Shown: in pieces, positions 13,269-27,814 of the stretch
Numbering within the stretch: position 1 is the first letter of the stretch
Layout: each line of letters begins with the position of its first letter
Origin: Malurus cyaneus samueli
Lineage: Eukaryota > Chordata > Aves > Passeriformes > Maluridae
NCBI GenBank assembly: GCA_009741485.1
Contig: CM019214.1
Coordinates: 22,404,267-22,468,266 of the forward strand
Length of the DNA: 64,000 bases
Direction: 5' to 3'
Made by a program: the position numbers and the translations under genes
The notes under the pieces: model-generated
Told to the model about the DNA's origin: nothing
The model's input: only the letters and a program-made list of their open reading frames with translations
The model's database searches: none

Positions 13269-16200
13269 CACGTTCATAAGAGAAGGAGAATAATTTAAGA
13301 AGAGAAAATGGAAACAACATTAGGTGGGCTGGTTAAACATGATAGGGACAGCTTGGAGATAAACATGGCGAAAATCATCACTAGAGCAGAACTTGGCTCC
13401 TCCATATCCCAGTAAAGAGCCCTCAAAAGCTGACTTATGCACATCTCTGGACTGTGTCTCCTTTTCTCTCACTAAAAGGGATTTCAGAAAAAAAGTTTGT
13501 GTATTTTCCAACCACATGGCATTCATTCTCGAAGTGTGAAGGTTTTCAATTCGTCTTGTCCTCCATAATCCAGCCCCATGGGCACAAATGTATATTAAGT
13601 ATCAAGAGGCATTAAGCAAGAATATTCAGGAAATAGAATCCAACCATGTATTTCCATGATCTGCCATGCAGGGCGAGTTTTGACAGTGTTGTTTGTTCTG
13701 CAAACATCCTTTGAGAGCAAATGGCAAAAGGGAGACAAATTCTCCTTCAGGTTCAGTTATTTAAATGTAGTTGTTTGCAATGTTGGGCTCCCCAGTGCAC
13801 TGTAGAATGTGTGTCTAGGCTATTGTCTGGGTCAGTTAGTTGAATTTACAGAACCAGTGTACTAATCCTAAAAAAATTATTGGTCAGCTGAGGAGCATTT
13901 TTACCCTTCACCGAGAGTATTGCATATGACTTTGATTATAACATTTACAGAGCGATCTTACCTGTAAATTTAGGCTTCAAAAGCCCTAATCTGAGTCCCA
14001 TCCCCGGTGTCTATGATGCTGTGGAGCCACACTCCTAGAAGGTAGGAACGTCCCCAATATTTCCAATATCTTATAGTAAATGGGAAGCCATAGGCTATCT
14101 CAGCAATATACCTTAAAATTAAGTGAGATCTTATATTTTAAAGTAACATGGGGACAATAAATTTGCACAATTTGACGCTATTTAATCTCTTTTTTTTTAT
14201 TGTCTTTTTAATTCCCAACTAAAATATTTATTTATTCTTGTTTAATCCCTATTTCCCATTCATTCTCCTTTTAGTTCTGTGTCTTCAAGTAATTAACATT
14301 TCACATCTATTGATTTCTTTCTTGGGTTTGAGCAATTTAGTTTTATGAGCACTTCAAAAATCAGAGTGAGAATTTTGAGCAGATTGCTTAATTATGTGAG
14401 TATTTAATTTGCCATTATGTAGAAATTCATACATAGTAAGTGGTCTTTAATGTTTTTAAATTTCATATGAAGATTACAGTATGAAAAAAATAGTTTTTAT
14501 TTTTTTGCTAATTGTCCTCACACTGTTCTGAAATTAGTTATAAGGAGGTGTTAAATAATTAGTTACAAGAAGGAGTATTTTAGTGCTTGTTTTTATTGAA
14601 GCTTTTTCTATAAAAAGTAATATGCCACAGATCCCTTAACATTATCTCTTCATCTGATACACTCTGAAATCAGAGCTATTTATCAGAGTCAGCTGGAAAA
14701 GAGACAATCTCTATAAGGATGTTCAAGTCAGTTCACAAACTTGGCAGTATCATTTTTATATCCCTTGGGAAACTCCTTGTCAAATGGCTCACCTAAATCT
14801 GGATAAGAAATGGCAGACAGTGCTGTGTCTTTTTTTAGAATTTTTACTTTGTAGCTGACTTATTTTAATTTTACAAGGAGATTGTGATAAGATTTTAGGC
14901 ATCCAGATACCAACTCTCTGTTCTTACGTCTTTCAAAGGAGTATGAAATTGTGTGAGTGCAATTACCAAGCAAGAAGCGGCAGAGCTGACTTAAAGTCAT
15001 AAAAAGCCTTTACTCCTGTAATTAACCCATCCAGTCTGATGCACAGTTACAAGCCCTGATCTTTTCCTACACAAGGATAGGAGGAGTGAGAGGATTCTAA
15101 GCTTGAACAAAACACTTAGTTCAACCAGAGTCCGGTGTTAAAGGTATTTTAATTAAAGAGCTGAGCTGACTTACGCTAGCTGAAGACCAGTCTGGATGCA
15201 TGTAGATACATCCCACTGTAATCAATGGGATTATTTAACTAAACATCCTTGAAATGTCTTTTCAAGGTCTCCGAATCACAAAAAATGTGCTGTTGAAAAT
15301 CCAGTTGGAGTAGAAGTCACTGTGCCGCCAATTATCCTCTCCTCCTGGGTTCTTCCACCGTGTGTGTTGCATAGGTTGATCAGTTTTCTTTGGGAGAGAT
15401 CCTGAATAAACACAGTTTACAGCCTGAGGTATTGGTTAAGGCAAAGATCTGTGCATGCTGCTTTTTAAAAAGGTGGGACGATTCAGTAACATCTTTAGAA
15501 ATGTCAGGTGGTGATAAGAACAGGAATCTCTGAGGCAAGTGACTACAGTGAAAGAAGGACAAATTCTCACCTCAAAGCAAGTTATCACCACTTTGGAAAC
15601 AAACATGTACCTACCTCCCTCTTTGATGATGTAATCTAGTATGAAGAGTTCATGATACACTCCTCTGTAAACTATTTGTTTTAAATGTATGAAATCTAGA
15701 GAGATTGAAAAAAATTCATCAACAGATTCAGTGAAAAAAAATGTTTTAATTGAGGGTTGCAAAATTAAATTTTCAAAGAGAGGTTTTTATCTTTTTTTTT
15801 GAAACCTATTTTTCTGTTTGAAACTTTAAAAATGGTTTAAAATATAATGATTTTATTTGCCCTTATGCAATGTGAATTGTACACAGGGCAAATGCAATGC
15901 TTTGTTTAACCTTTGGTATTTCTGTGAAAATTAACGCAGATATGCTTCTAATCATCCCACTTTTTCCTCTTTTATTTCTTATTAAAAAATTCAGTGGCAC
16001 AACCAAAGAATCAGTTTCTTGTACAGCCCTACTTAGGATTCTAAGTCCCATTGAGTTTGAATGGGTCTTTGTGTTTGATAGTGTCCCGCTGAAGCCTGTG
16101 GGTGCAGGATGAATCCCTTTATCCCTCACTCACTTTGTCAATGCATGAGTCACACACCATGCAGCCAGGGAAGTGAGGCCATCAGCCAGAATCCTCAGGA

Positions 16201-18805
16201 CCGAAGCCAACACTGCTTTGTTGATCTGCTCGTAGGAAGAGCTGTAGAAGAATGCAAATTAGTCCTTGCCCTTTGCCGAAATGAAAAGCACTACTTAATA
16301 TTTCTAGATGCCTCGATTCCAGACAAACAACCCCAAAATGCTGCTACATTTTAATTTCCCAGACTATGTTTTATAATGACTGCAAAACCACTTCAGTAGA
16401 AGTTCTACTTTGCTTTAATTAGCATCTTTGGCGGCTAAAAAAAAAAGAAAAATGAAAATGTTTCTAATTATTTATATATGGCAGCTTTGATATACAAATT
16501 TATATGAGGCCTTCATTGGTTCCCCACTAGTTCAACATAAAATTTGGTAATTCTTGATGAATAAAACACATATACAAAAACCCAACCATCTACCCAAACA
16601 AACAGTCTAAAACAGCAACAACAAATCTATAAATGTATTTGGTGTAAAATTTATGATACTACTTGACAGAACCTAGTTAGTGACCCTGACAGGTGTTATT
16701 ACAGTGCTTTTGAAATTATTACTGAAAACAAGTATAATCATATTATAACTGCTCATCACTTTCAAGAAATATACATCCTCTCCTTGTATAGTCAGAATAT
16801 GTAGAGGACATTTGAAAACCAAAAATCTTGCCTTCAAAGATTATATTGCTGCAGATAGTATTAGTATTAGTATAATATTATATTTTAGTATTTACCAACT
16901 AAAAACACTCGCAATAGAAATTATGAGATCAAACTTGTGTAATGAAAATTAATAATTTAACAAGTACATGGCCTAATTATACAAGGCTCAATTTCCACAT
17001 ACCACATTTCAGCCAACCAACAAGGCAGGAGCACTTCCTTATAATGAGCATCTCCATTGCCATGGAGCATTTTCCTTGACTCTGTTGGATCAAAAATGAG
17101 CCTTTTAGTTACAGAGGAGTATTGTGTTCAGTGTTCAGAATTAATCCAGCTCTGAGCTGGATTAACTGGTCCACAGATTCTTTGGGCAGACCACCAGAGT
17201 GCAGAGGACAATGTTTATAATGGAATTTTCTGAAATTATTTCTGGTCCAGATATACTCTCTTGTCCCTTCACACTTACAGGAGGGCTTCAAGCCTTCTGG
17301 CAAATCAGCAAGTTCTTTGCAACTGTCGTGAGTGCCAGATAATGATGAGGTTCCATGGGCATCTTGCTCCTGCATTTAGAATTACCTGCTCTTCAAAGTT
17401 AATTATGTATTTCTTCCAGCTTTATAAAACTGCTGAATCAAAAAACTCCTGTAACCAAATACTTCATTAATCTCTTTAAGCCAATTAAAGATATAAAATT
17501 AGATGCCAAGTAAATAAAGAGGTTGAGGAAGTTAATTTTTTCCTACATTTTCAATTTAATTTAATAATTTGGATAGGGGCACGTACTAGAACACATGCTT
17601 GACATTTTGCAGATAGACAAGAGAGTGATGCCATCAGGACTTTACCTTCCTTGTGCCAGCCTTCTGCTCTTACTTCATAGAGTAAGGAAAGTAGGATTAA
17701 ACTAATTCTTTACCATTTCTCATCTTCTCTTAAACTACTGAATCCCCAGGAGGCTGAGAGGAGGATCACCATGCCTGACACTAGGGAGACAGCTAAAGAC
17801 AATGCATGACAACCCTCCCTCAGGATAGGTAGATTAATATTGTCAGTGTTTTTTAAAATTAATTTCTTCTTGCTGCTAGAAAACTTCTTTTTGAGTAAGA
17901 GACATATAGAAAAATAGTTTTCAAGATGTTTCTGACAGCCTAGTTACAGCTTGAGAGACTGCGAGTGAAATAAGCCATACTCAGGCCCTGAAATAGTCAA
18001 TTCCATTTCCCCATGAACCCTTGTGGCAGGGTGGGTGTTTTTTTTTTGTTAAATAGGACATTTTGACTGGGGTAGTGCCAAAATTACAGATTCTGCATGT
18101 TGGTGTAAAAGCCAGCTGGAAAAATATGCAGCAACATTAATCACTGAATAATAAACCATTTCAGTGTTAAATGGTAGATTTTACACAGAGTACTATCTTT
18201 TTAGTGATTTGGCTTCATAGATAGGAATGATGGATAAAAAAAAATCTATTTCTCTTATTCACTCTTCTATGATTCATACAAATGTGATTAAGACCTTTAA
18301 AATAATGCATAAAAAAGGTTACTAATGAATTAACTGAGGAAGAGCAACACTTACTAAATTGTAACACAATTTTCAGGTTGGTAAATTGCTCTTGGAGAAT
18401 ATTCCATTAAATCTAATAGAAGATGTCTGATAGAAAGAAGAAATAATGGAAAACATCCCCAGCCAGTGTGATTTCTTTAGTCCTTCTTGGCACCAGAGTA
18501 ATAAATTACTTGGTTCAGATAGAGCAGAATTCTATGCATTGTCTTGTCTGCACCACAAATTCCTATGCAAAGATTTTTTTTCTCCTGCTCCTTCATTAGG
18601 ATTTTCTGACAAGAGAGAAAAACAAATCTTGAACTAGAGGCTGAATTATGTTAGCACTTAAATTGTTTGCTTGCAGTAACACACATAGTAGTGTGCAGGA
18701 TTTTTTCTAACCACTTAAATTGCTTGTCCACTTTAGTCCAGTGTAATTTTGGAAATGTAAGTAAAACCATGTCACTCAGGCTTATTCAGGCAGATTTAAA
18801 CAGAA

Positions 18806-18881
18806 CTTCCTTCCTTCCTTCCTTCCTTCCTTCCTTCCTTCCTTCCTTCCTTCCTTCCTTCCTTCCTTCCTTCCTTCCTTT
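18806..18881. repeat. (CTTC)n microsatellite
   Basis: About 19 perfect copies of a 4-base CTTC unit, followed by a degenerate CCTCCCTT tail to about 18905. The frame through it gives a repeated Ser-Phe-Leu-Pro string, which is not a protein. The length is likely to vary between individuals, so it would serve as a marker locus. Confidence 0.97.
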
Positions 18882-18905
18882 GCACCCTCCCTTCCTCCCT
18901 TCCTT

Positions 18906-21900
18906 AGCAAAGCTGAGGAATCCCCCAACACCCAAAAAGCTTGTGGTCAACTTGGTACTCAATATTTGAGTTTTTTTCTCTGAGATTTTGTATCACACTT
19001 TCTCCTACTGGTACTTAAAAGATGGGACTTGCCTTCAGGGTCACCTGAGCAGAGCTTTGAGCATGGAAATAAAGCACAATCATTCATACAGGTGAATGAA
19101 CCAATCCCTGTTGATAACAATCTACAGATATCAAGGAAAGTGATTCTTATTAGTCAAAAAGGCAACAGAAGTCTTCGAGTACAAGGCACTCTTCTAAGTA
19201 TAAAACTGATTTACCACACACAATCAGCATAAGGTTGTTTAATTATGAGACTTAATATGTTGCTTCAAATTACTATGTGCAGCTTTGAATCAAAAAAATG
19301 AACAGTAGCAAACTAGACACTTTATTTGATTATTATCCACATGCCTGCAAGCAATCCACAGGATTTCTTAATAAATCCATTATTTACATTTTAGTAATAG
19401 AAACAAAAATAAAGGCCGTCATAAATATCTGAGAAATTCTCTGAGACAGTAATCAATCCATGTTATTTTAAACAAATTGAAAGGGCATCTTTTCTAGAAG
19501 CACTTAAGCAATTTGTGGTGGTATGTAATTGTGCTCCTTCTCAGTGTTGCGGCTCTGATGAACTGAATGGGTGAATTAGTGCTCCAAGGGGAAAAGCACA
19601 TAATAAGCCCTTTTGAAACAACTTGAGAAGAACTGAATAAATTGTAGTTTTAGTTATGTTAATGAGACTTTGAGGGGACAGTGCAGCTAGAATCACAAAG
19701 ATCCTACAACAATGCTGGTTTGCAGGAGCTATTTGGAAACCCTTTCATAATTTCTTATGATGAACTGACTGCCCAGACCAATCATTTTTTTCAGAGTACC
19801 ATTTGCCTCATGACAACAAGGCCCATGACTTTAGCTGGGACGGCAAGAACTAAAACCAAACAAAGGAAAGAAAGAATCAAATAATTGTTATTTAACTCAG
19901 CTGTTTTGAACATGAGAGTTTTAATCTATTCATGTGGCAAAGCAAAATATTCTGCCACGGAAGCCTATTGTCCATTAGCCTGCCTGCATAAGTGAAGTTT
20001 GTAAGATTTACTTTTTCCTGTGAAAACTACCTCATTTGGCATTTGTTCCAGCTAACTCTTCTTTGTTTTCATTCAATTCTGTGTTTATCTTCTTTGATAA
20101 GTCTACTTGGAGTTGTGCACAGAAGGTTATTGCAAATGAAGTTCTGACAGTAGCAGTCACATTTAAACCTTCCATTCACAATTATATGATATGTCCTGAG
20201 TTTCATATGATTACCACATTACCTGTTTTACTATACAATCTGTACTTCTGCCTCCTTCTCCATCCTGCCTTGAGTTTTGGGGGGACTCCCACCACCAGTT
20301 TTGCACAAAAACTAAGAACATTAATATCATCAAAAGATGTAGAAGCTAAATTTATGTATAAGAATTTTAGCTGCATTGTGTTCTTTACATAACAATTACA
20401 TATAAACCAATAATGATTCTTGAGTCAGATGATTCCAATTATAGTAACAGTAATTCTGTGGTTTTACTCAAATTCAGGGATTGTTTCTTAGCTCGAAACG
20501 AAGATTTTGAGCTTGGCCTACACAACTTTTGATATCCCAACTATGAATTGTGTTGCAGTGAAATGGAAACTTGTGAGAGTTTTGGAAGGATATAACTTGG
20601 CATTTCTTGCCTACTGCTCCAAAATACAGTATAAGAATTTTTTAACTGTGCAAAATTGTAATGGTTAGGTGTTTTCTGTGCTAGACAAAAAATGTCCCAA
20701 GCTCAATACCACTCTTATTCCCCCAACAAGGTAACTGAACAACCTTCCCCCCAAATTCCTCCTTCCCTACAGAAAAAACTTTTATGTCTAGAAACCTGAT
20801 GACTGTCTGATCCCTCATGTCTAGCAAGAGGATGGAGGTCTAATTCCTTATTTATTTATGCCAAGTGATTTCCTGAATGCCATCTAAAAGCAAACAGAGT
20901 TCTACAAACTGGTTTTGGAATATACAATCAATATGTCCTTTCCTCATTTTAAAGTATGTTATAACCTCCTGTGTATTGGATATTTAAGCAGAAATGCTCA
21001 AGTCCCTTTTGATATTTATCTTTACAAACTTAATTGTTTTGTAGCTTGCTTTGGTCCTTGGTCAGAAAAAAAGTCTAATCATATAGTCACTTTTGTCACA
21101 AAAATTTCACTTATCGAAGAAGTCCATACTATACAATTTTATATCTCCTACAGATTGACTGGAATGAATACAAATTTGACCATATAAACATTTTACTGGA
21201 GTATGTGATATCTTTAACATTATTTAGCCCTATTTTAAATTCTACTTCTCTGACAAAATCTATCCTTAATGGATAGATTATACATGGCAAAGCTATTTAT
21301 TGATATCATAATGAAGTATCATTCATCACATATCAGAAATGAATTTTCCAACAAAATAGAATAATTTGCTACTGACTGTAGAAGTAGCAACTATTTTTAT
21401 TCCCACTACTCCCATAGTCTAGCAGGTTTTCAATAGGATGTGGTAATACTGGCACAACTGGGACACTGCTTGTTTATTTTATTGGTGTTTATTATGTTGT
21501 TCTTCTCTGTTATTATGATGACATCTGAAATGTTATTATTTCTATGTCTCCCTAGTATTGTATTATTCCCCCATATGTAATCAGATTTTACCTTTAAAAT
21601 CTCAGCTCATTCCTCCTACAGTTTAATTGTCCTATTCTTCAAATGACATTTCCTTCAAAACACATCTCAGGTGCTGAAAATTTAAAACAAATTTCAATAA
21701 GCATGCATTTTTCTGTATCCAAGGAATTTTTTCATATGGATGCACACTCTTAATGGCAAAAGGATATAAAATTATTGGGACAAAAGCTAATGATAATTAC
21801 TACTACTGAAAAAAATAAGCCATATGCATTTTTCAGAGTTTGTACCTTTTAGAAATCTAAAAGAAGACCAAAACACCCTCACACAAACAGCTGCCTAAAG

Positions 21901-24900
21901 GCAACAATTTTGCATTTTCGTTCCGTGTAAACGTTTTGTATTCTACATATCAGACAATATTCATGAAGAGAAAAATCTTTCTGGTATCAATGTTCTCAGA
22001 AAAGGAATACATAAAGCTCACCTGTCACTCTAACAAACAGGAAGATAGAGTTTCTCAGGGCAGAATGAATTAATGTAACCTGGAAAGAGTATAATTGCAG
22101 GAATTTTATGAGGTAGCTGATCCCTAGAGTTCCTATGTTGCTGTTTTCTTTAAGTGGCGCTTGTGCCCTGTGTAACCACGAAGCACAAAAAAGAAAATAC
22201 AAGCAACTTTGAAGCAAAAACCTAGTGTTTTATGTTATTGCTGGTCTCTCAGAAATCTTCAAAACAGGTAGGTGAGCAATGTCAGAAGTGAAAGTGAACA
22301 GCATGTTTAAGGCTGATGTTTTTACAGTTAAAATGGTTGTTAGTTTCTAGCTCAGCCTGATGAAAGATCCTACTCACTCCTGTGTATCAGGTCTGGAAAT
22401 GAAACTTCAGAATAGCTATGGATAAAAGCTTAATTAAAACAAGTTATACTGCTTATCTCAAAATGGATTTGAAAGATTTCTAGCTCAATTTAGGATGAAC
22501 TTGGGAAACAATTTCTTAGTGAAATTATATAGTATTCAAGATCCTGAACAAGATCAAATTAATTAAATTATGTGAAGCAGCATAAATACAGCAAAAGAAA
22601 AATGTCAAGAAGTACAAAAATGTAAACAACAAAGTTGATGATCTTTGTGCAGACATAATGGGAAAAAAATATATGCCAGGACTCAAGAATGTAATGATAT
22701 TCTGGGAAAAANNNNNNNNNNGTAATGCAAAAGATCCCTTGTCTTGAACTTGGATGAGAAAAAAGTTTCCCCTGAATTGATAGAGAGGCTATCCAACCAG
22801 AAAGCTACCTCTCAGATTTCACCATTTTGTCTCCATGACCTCATCCTCCGGTTCTTTCTTGTGGCTTTTCTGTCCTATTACATTTACCAGACCTGGGCCC
22901 TTTTGCTAACCCTTTTTTTCTAAGTAAATTCATTAGTAACCCTTTTTGTCCCTCACTCTTAGTCATTATTTTCATATTAGTGTCCTGTCTCCTGCAGAAA
23001 CACTCACCTCTTAATGATTAATACAAAAGGAGTTCCTGTAACCCTAGAACAGATTATGTTCTATGAGACAGAGCCTCAGGGCATTTTTTGTTGCAGTTCA
23101 ATGAGTCTCTGCTGAGACATTTTTGGAAGCATATAATGTAGCCAGATTTTTCTCTTTTCATTTGCTGCAAACATTCCATGAATTCTTGCTGAATTTCATG
23201 CCACTACATGGAGAGAATGGAAAAACTTCATAACATCATGCCCCTTCTCTCTGCTGCTACTGATCCTGGTAATCAAGATCTGGAGTCAGAGAAAATGATG
23301 CATCCTGAATATCATAGGTTGTAAGAGAAAATGGAGTTACTTCCTGAATTCTTCTGTGAGAAGTAAAACCTTGTGCCACTATGCTAACTACCAAATTATG
23401 GTGGTTTATTTTTTAGAAGGCTTTTTTGCTCTCTCAAATTATTCATACTGGTTGAGTTGAAGGATTTCACAGAAATGCAACAGATTTAATTAAATTTTGC
23501 TGTAACTATAGGATAGGGACATGTTGCCATAAGAAAATACATTTGCTTTCTTTTAAATCAAGGGATCCTTATTGATCTCCAAGATAAGAATGGGTGACAG
23601 AAAGGGAGCAAATAGAAGACACAGACCAAGCAAAAAAGGATATTTTAAAGATTGAACAGAACAAGGAATAGAGAGAGGAGACACTTTGGTCTGCTAGAAA
23701 CAAGAAAAGGGGAGAGACAGCTCCTATAATACTTGAAAGACACCAGTCCCAGTTTTTCACTGCTGTTTAGACATGGAGCCATATCAGATAAACACTACCT
23801 GTTTTGTCCCTTAGATGTGTCCCCTTGGATTTTCTGACCAGAATGTGCAATTACTTTATTAGGTCCTTTTAGCACATCATGCTTCATTCTCATGAGCTGT
23901 GCCTAATGTACATATAAACCTTGAAAAGAATTGGTTGAAAAAAATGCTCAATCCTCTTCCTTGGGACAAAAATCAGGTTCAATATGGTATCAGTGTGGAA
24001 GACGAATTCTGAAATAATAGGGGAGAAGTATGAAAACAACAGGTGATCATTTCACCTGCTTGTATTGATTGTTAATGATTGCATGTCAAGAAGGGCAGAA
24101 GGCTGATCTTTAGAAATTGCTCTGGTGATTAGGAACAGAAGGAAGCCTACTGCTGCTGAGAATCTGTCATGAGTGATGATCAACAGGCTTTATGGACCTG
24201 GCAGTGATGATGTTTGCACAAATGACTAAGCACACTGAGAGGCGAAAGCACAAACTGAAATAGCCTAAATGACAATTCTGGGTGAGAGCAGGAATGTGCA
24301 AACAGAATATGGGGCTGATTGGGGATCAAGCACAGATAAAGAAGAATAGTTGATTTTAGACCCAAATGAGACTTATTTAGGCCTCAAAACCCCTCAACAT
24401 ACCCTGTGGTGTGGTGGGGATAGTGTCAAGCCACAGTATCTCCAACTTCAGAAAGTTGCCTTGATTTAATTCTGCTGGTTTTGCTGTATTGCACGTAGGT
24501 GGTACTAGATGGCAATGCTTTCATATTCAGTGACAGGATAGTATGTGATTTTCTTGGAAATAGTTTTGTATCCTTGAATTTTCATGTAGTTATCTATTCC
24601 TCATTAGCCCTTTTATCCTCTACTACTATTTTGGAATTTTAGTGACTTATTTTTGTGGCGCAGCCTTGTTATTTTTTGAGTGGGCACTTAGAAAATAGAT
24701 GTTCCATGTGACTTCTTCCATCTGTACATATTTTTTTCTAAAAAAACAACAGATTGCTTTGATGGTGATATTCAGGAAAAGAATCATCTGCTAGTTACAT
24801 TTCTTTTCTGTGCATAATCTCCAAAATGATTTTCTTCTATCTGTTCTTGCTTATCAAAAAACTCTTTTATGCCTAATCCTTCATATTTTTACACTTTAAA

Positions 24901-27814
24901 TATTATATAAAATCTCTTTTGGTTAAAAAAATTATCTTTATAGGAAGCTTTTTGAGTTTTTTCCCTTCAAATTACTAAACAATGTCACAGACTCTTTTCT
25001 TGAAGATAGCTGAGTATTTACAACTTTTTAGTGAGTGAAGTATTTAAGGGAAAAGAAGTTTAAAGTATTCTAAAATAATCTGAATAATCAATTTAATTGG
25101 TTTTCAATGATCCATGAAATAGATGAATTAGTCAGTCTTCACAGCAAATCTAACCTCTTCAGATTTAGATAAGATAAATGCTATCCAAAACACAGGATCA
25201 AACCTTGACTAAGTAATTCTATTTCATAAGCATGGGGATCATGGAAATCTTCTTGAATTTACATTGCATGGTAAGATGTGTAAAGAATGTAAATATTGAA
25301 AATTACTGAAGAAACCCCATCTTTTTTTCTCTCTTATTCCAGATCCAGAAGCTGATAACCAAGTTTTTATTATGCTGTGGATTTTGAAAATCAGCCATGT
25401 AATTTTGGAAAGAGTACTTGCACATCTGTATTATCTTAAACGGAGCTCAACTTTACAGAACCTGACTGAAGAAAAGGAAAATATTTTCATTTTGTTGTTT
25501 AGTAATTAAATGTAAAGGGGCTTGTGAATAAAAGGACAATGCATGGCCACATTTATCCCATTGCATTTTGATACTACATTATGGAATTCTAAACACCCAA
25601 TTCCTGCAAAGCAGCGAGCTTAAATAGAGGCTTCTTAAATAGAGGCCTCCTATCTAGAAAACAGATCAATTCTTGTGGAAAGAGATCCAGATAGCTCAAG
25701 CAAAGAACCTCTCTTTTGTGTAGATAAAATGTCTGTTTTGTGGGATTGGTTTTGAGTTTTATGCAGTTCACACAGCTTTTACAATTTGAGTGAAACTAAG
25801 TCAATAAATAACAGATATAACCTTATAGGATCCCAGTGGCAGCAGTACATCTGATGAAATGTCTTCCTTGTGGAGTTTGCTTCTGAAAGTTCATGCCTAA
25901 CAGAGGAGGAAAAGCACAACTTTGGATAAAAATCTCTTGACTGCAGAGAAGAAGAAATACCTGCATTGTCCATTATTTCAGTGAGAATTTCAGAAAAATG
26001 TTTCTATCCTCAGTCTCTAACCACTAGAGAGAATGCAAGATGGGATTCCGCTTGTACTTTTGGAAATTAAAACAACTGGGAACCTGGCCTGGTAAGTTTC
26101 AGCGTTATGATGGCAAAGACTGTTCCAGTTCAATCTGTTCTCACACCCTTGTGTGAACCAGACTAAATTCAGTGACCCTTAAAGCAAAAACACTAAATTG
26201 GCTATAATAAAAAATTAAGCTCACCCAGCTTCTCTTATCTCAGAGTATCGACTGGAATCCAAGGGGTTTATTTTCTGCTAAATATCTATACATTTAACAC
26301 AACACTGCTAAAGTTAGTGTTTCACTTTCCTCAGAGGATTTTTTTTTAAATGTGTTCTTGAATGTTATATCTTTGTCAGTGACTTGGAGACTGCTCATAT
26401 CCAATCTTAAAACCAAAAAATAAAATTAATCTGTTAGCATTTGTATCTTGACTCTCTGCCAAATGCCAAATTGTGTCCTATGTGACATGGAACCATCCTC
26501 AGCCTCATACTTTTAAATATCTCAAATAATTAGTTATCTTATTGTTACCTTCAGAAACAAGTACAATGCCTGGCATATTTGTTCTATTTTGCCAACTCCC
26601 ATATGCTCTTTTGCTCATCCATAGTGCCATTAAACATGATGACTATTAAAATATGAACATTTTCCATTATTGTATTCACAAAAGGTCATTTTGAGGGATA
26701 ATTACTTACTTTAGTATGTATGCCAATGTCATTCCTAGCTGCATTAAAGGAATAGCAGTACTGTTCCAGACTTGCCATAATGGTAAATACAAGTCAGATA
26801 ATGTGGATTGACAACATAGCATCGAAATCTGGATACTTCTGCTACTTTGCCACTCTCCTTCCTCTGACCAAGAATCTCACAGAAGCGGCAAAAGTTAATG
26901 AAAATTATGTGTAATTATCAATATTTCTCCAAAGATGATAGCTCTATCTTGAAAACAAATAAAATGTGTCATCACGGTCTTCACCAGCCTTCACCAATGT
27001 TCAGGCTTTGTTACTTAACAAGTTAATTATGTCTGAGGCCTTAGCCTGCTCTGGATGCCCTACCTCTCCTCTCCTCTTAGACTGACAGGCTAAAAGCACA
27101 AATCAGACTGGTAAGTTGCAGCACAGATGGCACTGAAGACTGAGGACTGCACTGGAACTACAACAAATTGCATAGATAATTTGGGCACTGTATAAAAACT
27201 GGGACAATTTATCTTAAAAGTTGCAGCAGAAGATGTGTTCTCTTGTGTTAAATTGGTGAGAACTGACAGTATCATTTGCATCTTGGAGTGACAGACATGT
27301 TTAATCAGACAGAACATGTTTGAATTTGTCTGCAGGTATTTGGGTTCTGTACAGGTCCTGCATAGACAATGGTCAGATATTGATCACATTCAGGAATAAG
27401 TTAAGAATATTTTGGTTTCTATTTTTTTAACATAAAACAAAAAAAAAAAAAAGGAAAATGAAAAATATATTTGAAAAAGGATTCTGAGACACCTGGGTTG
27501 GACAGGGAAAGATATAATTGCTTCAAAACTTGTACTTTCACTTTTGTTCATACAAAGAGAAAAAATTAAAATATAGCATGTATTTAGAGGTTGGTTTTTT
27601 TTTTTTTTTTTTTTTTTTTCTGAGTTTCAAAGAAAAGTAAATTTTGGAGGCTGGTATAGGACAATTTTTTTTCCAGCAAGACAATGGAAGGAGGCATTGC
27701 AAGGCAAAATTTTCTGCATTCCACATGCTGATGTAATTAAAAAGAGGTAGATATTTAAGACTACGAGATATGGTAACTTTCCACTGTTACGTAAAGAGTA
27801 AGACATGAGGCAAA
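18906..27814. other. Long non-coding stretch, probably FRMPD4 intron
   Basis: No gene was recognised on either strand. It contains a 10-N gap (22712-22721) and a 25-T run at 27595-27619. Open frames are short and overlap on opposite strands, as expected in AT-rich non-coding DNA. Confidence 0.6.
22712..22721. other. Assembly gap, 10 N
   Basis: Ten consecutive N. The short length suggests a nominal or polished gap rather than a scaffold gap of unknown size. Confidence 1.

Larger units (their letters stand above)
9593..18805. other. Long non-coding stretch, probably FRMPD4 intron
   Basis: No exon, RNA gene or full mobile element was recognised here. It contains A/C-rich tracts at 9984-10041 and 11111-11165 and a 30-A run at 13238-13267. 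The short open frames match no protein family I know and lack coding composition. I looked specifically for the missing FRMPD4 FERM, PDZ and WW exons and did not find them. Confidence 0.6.
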
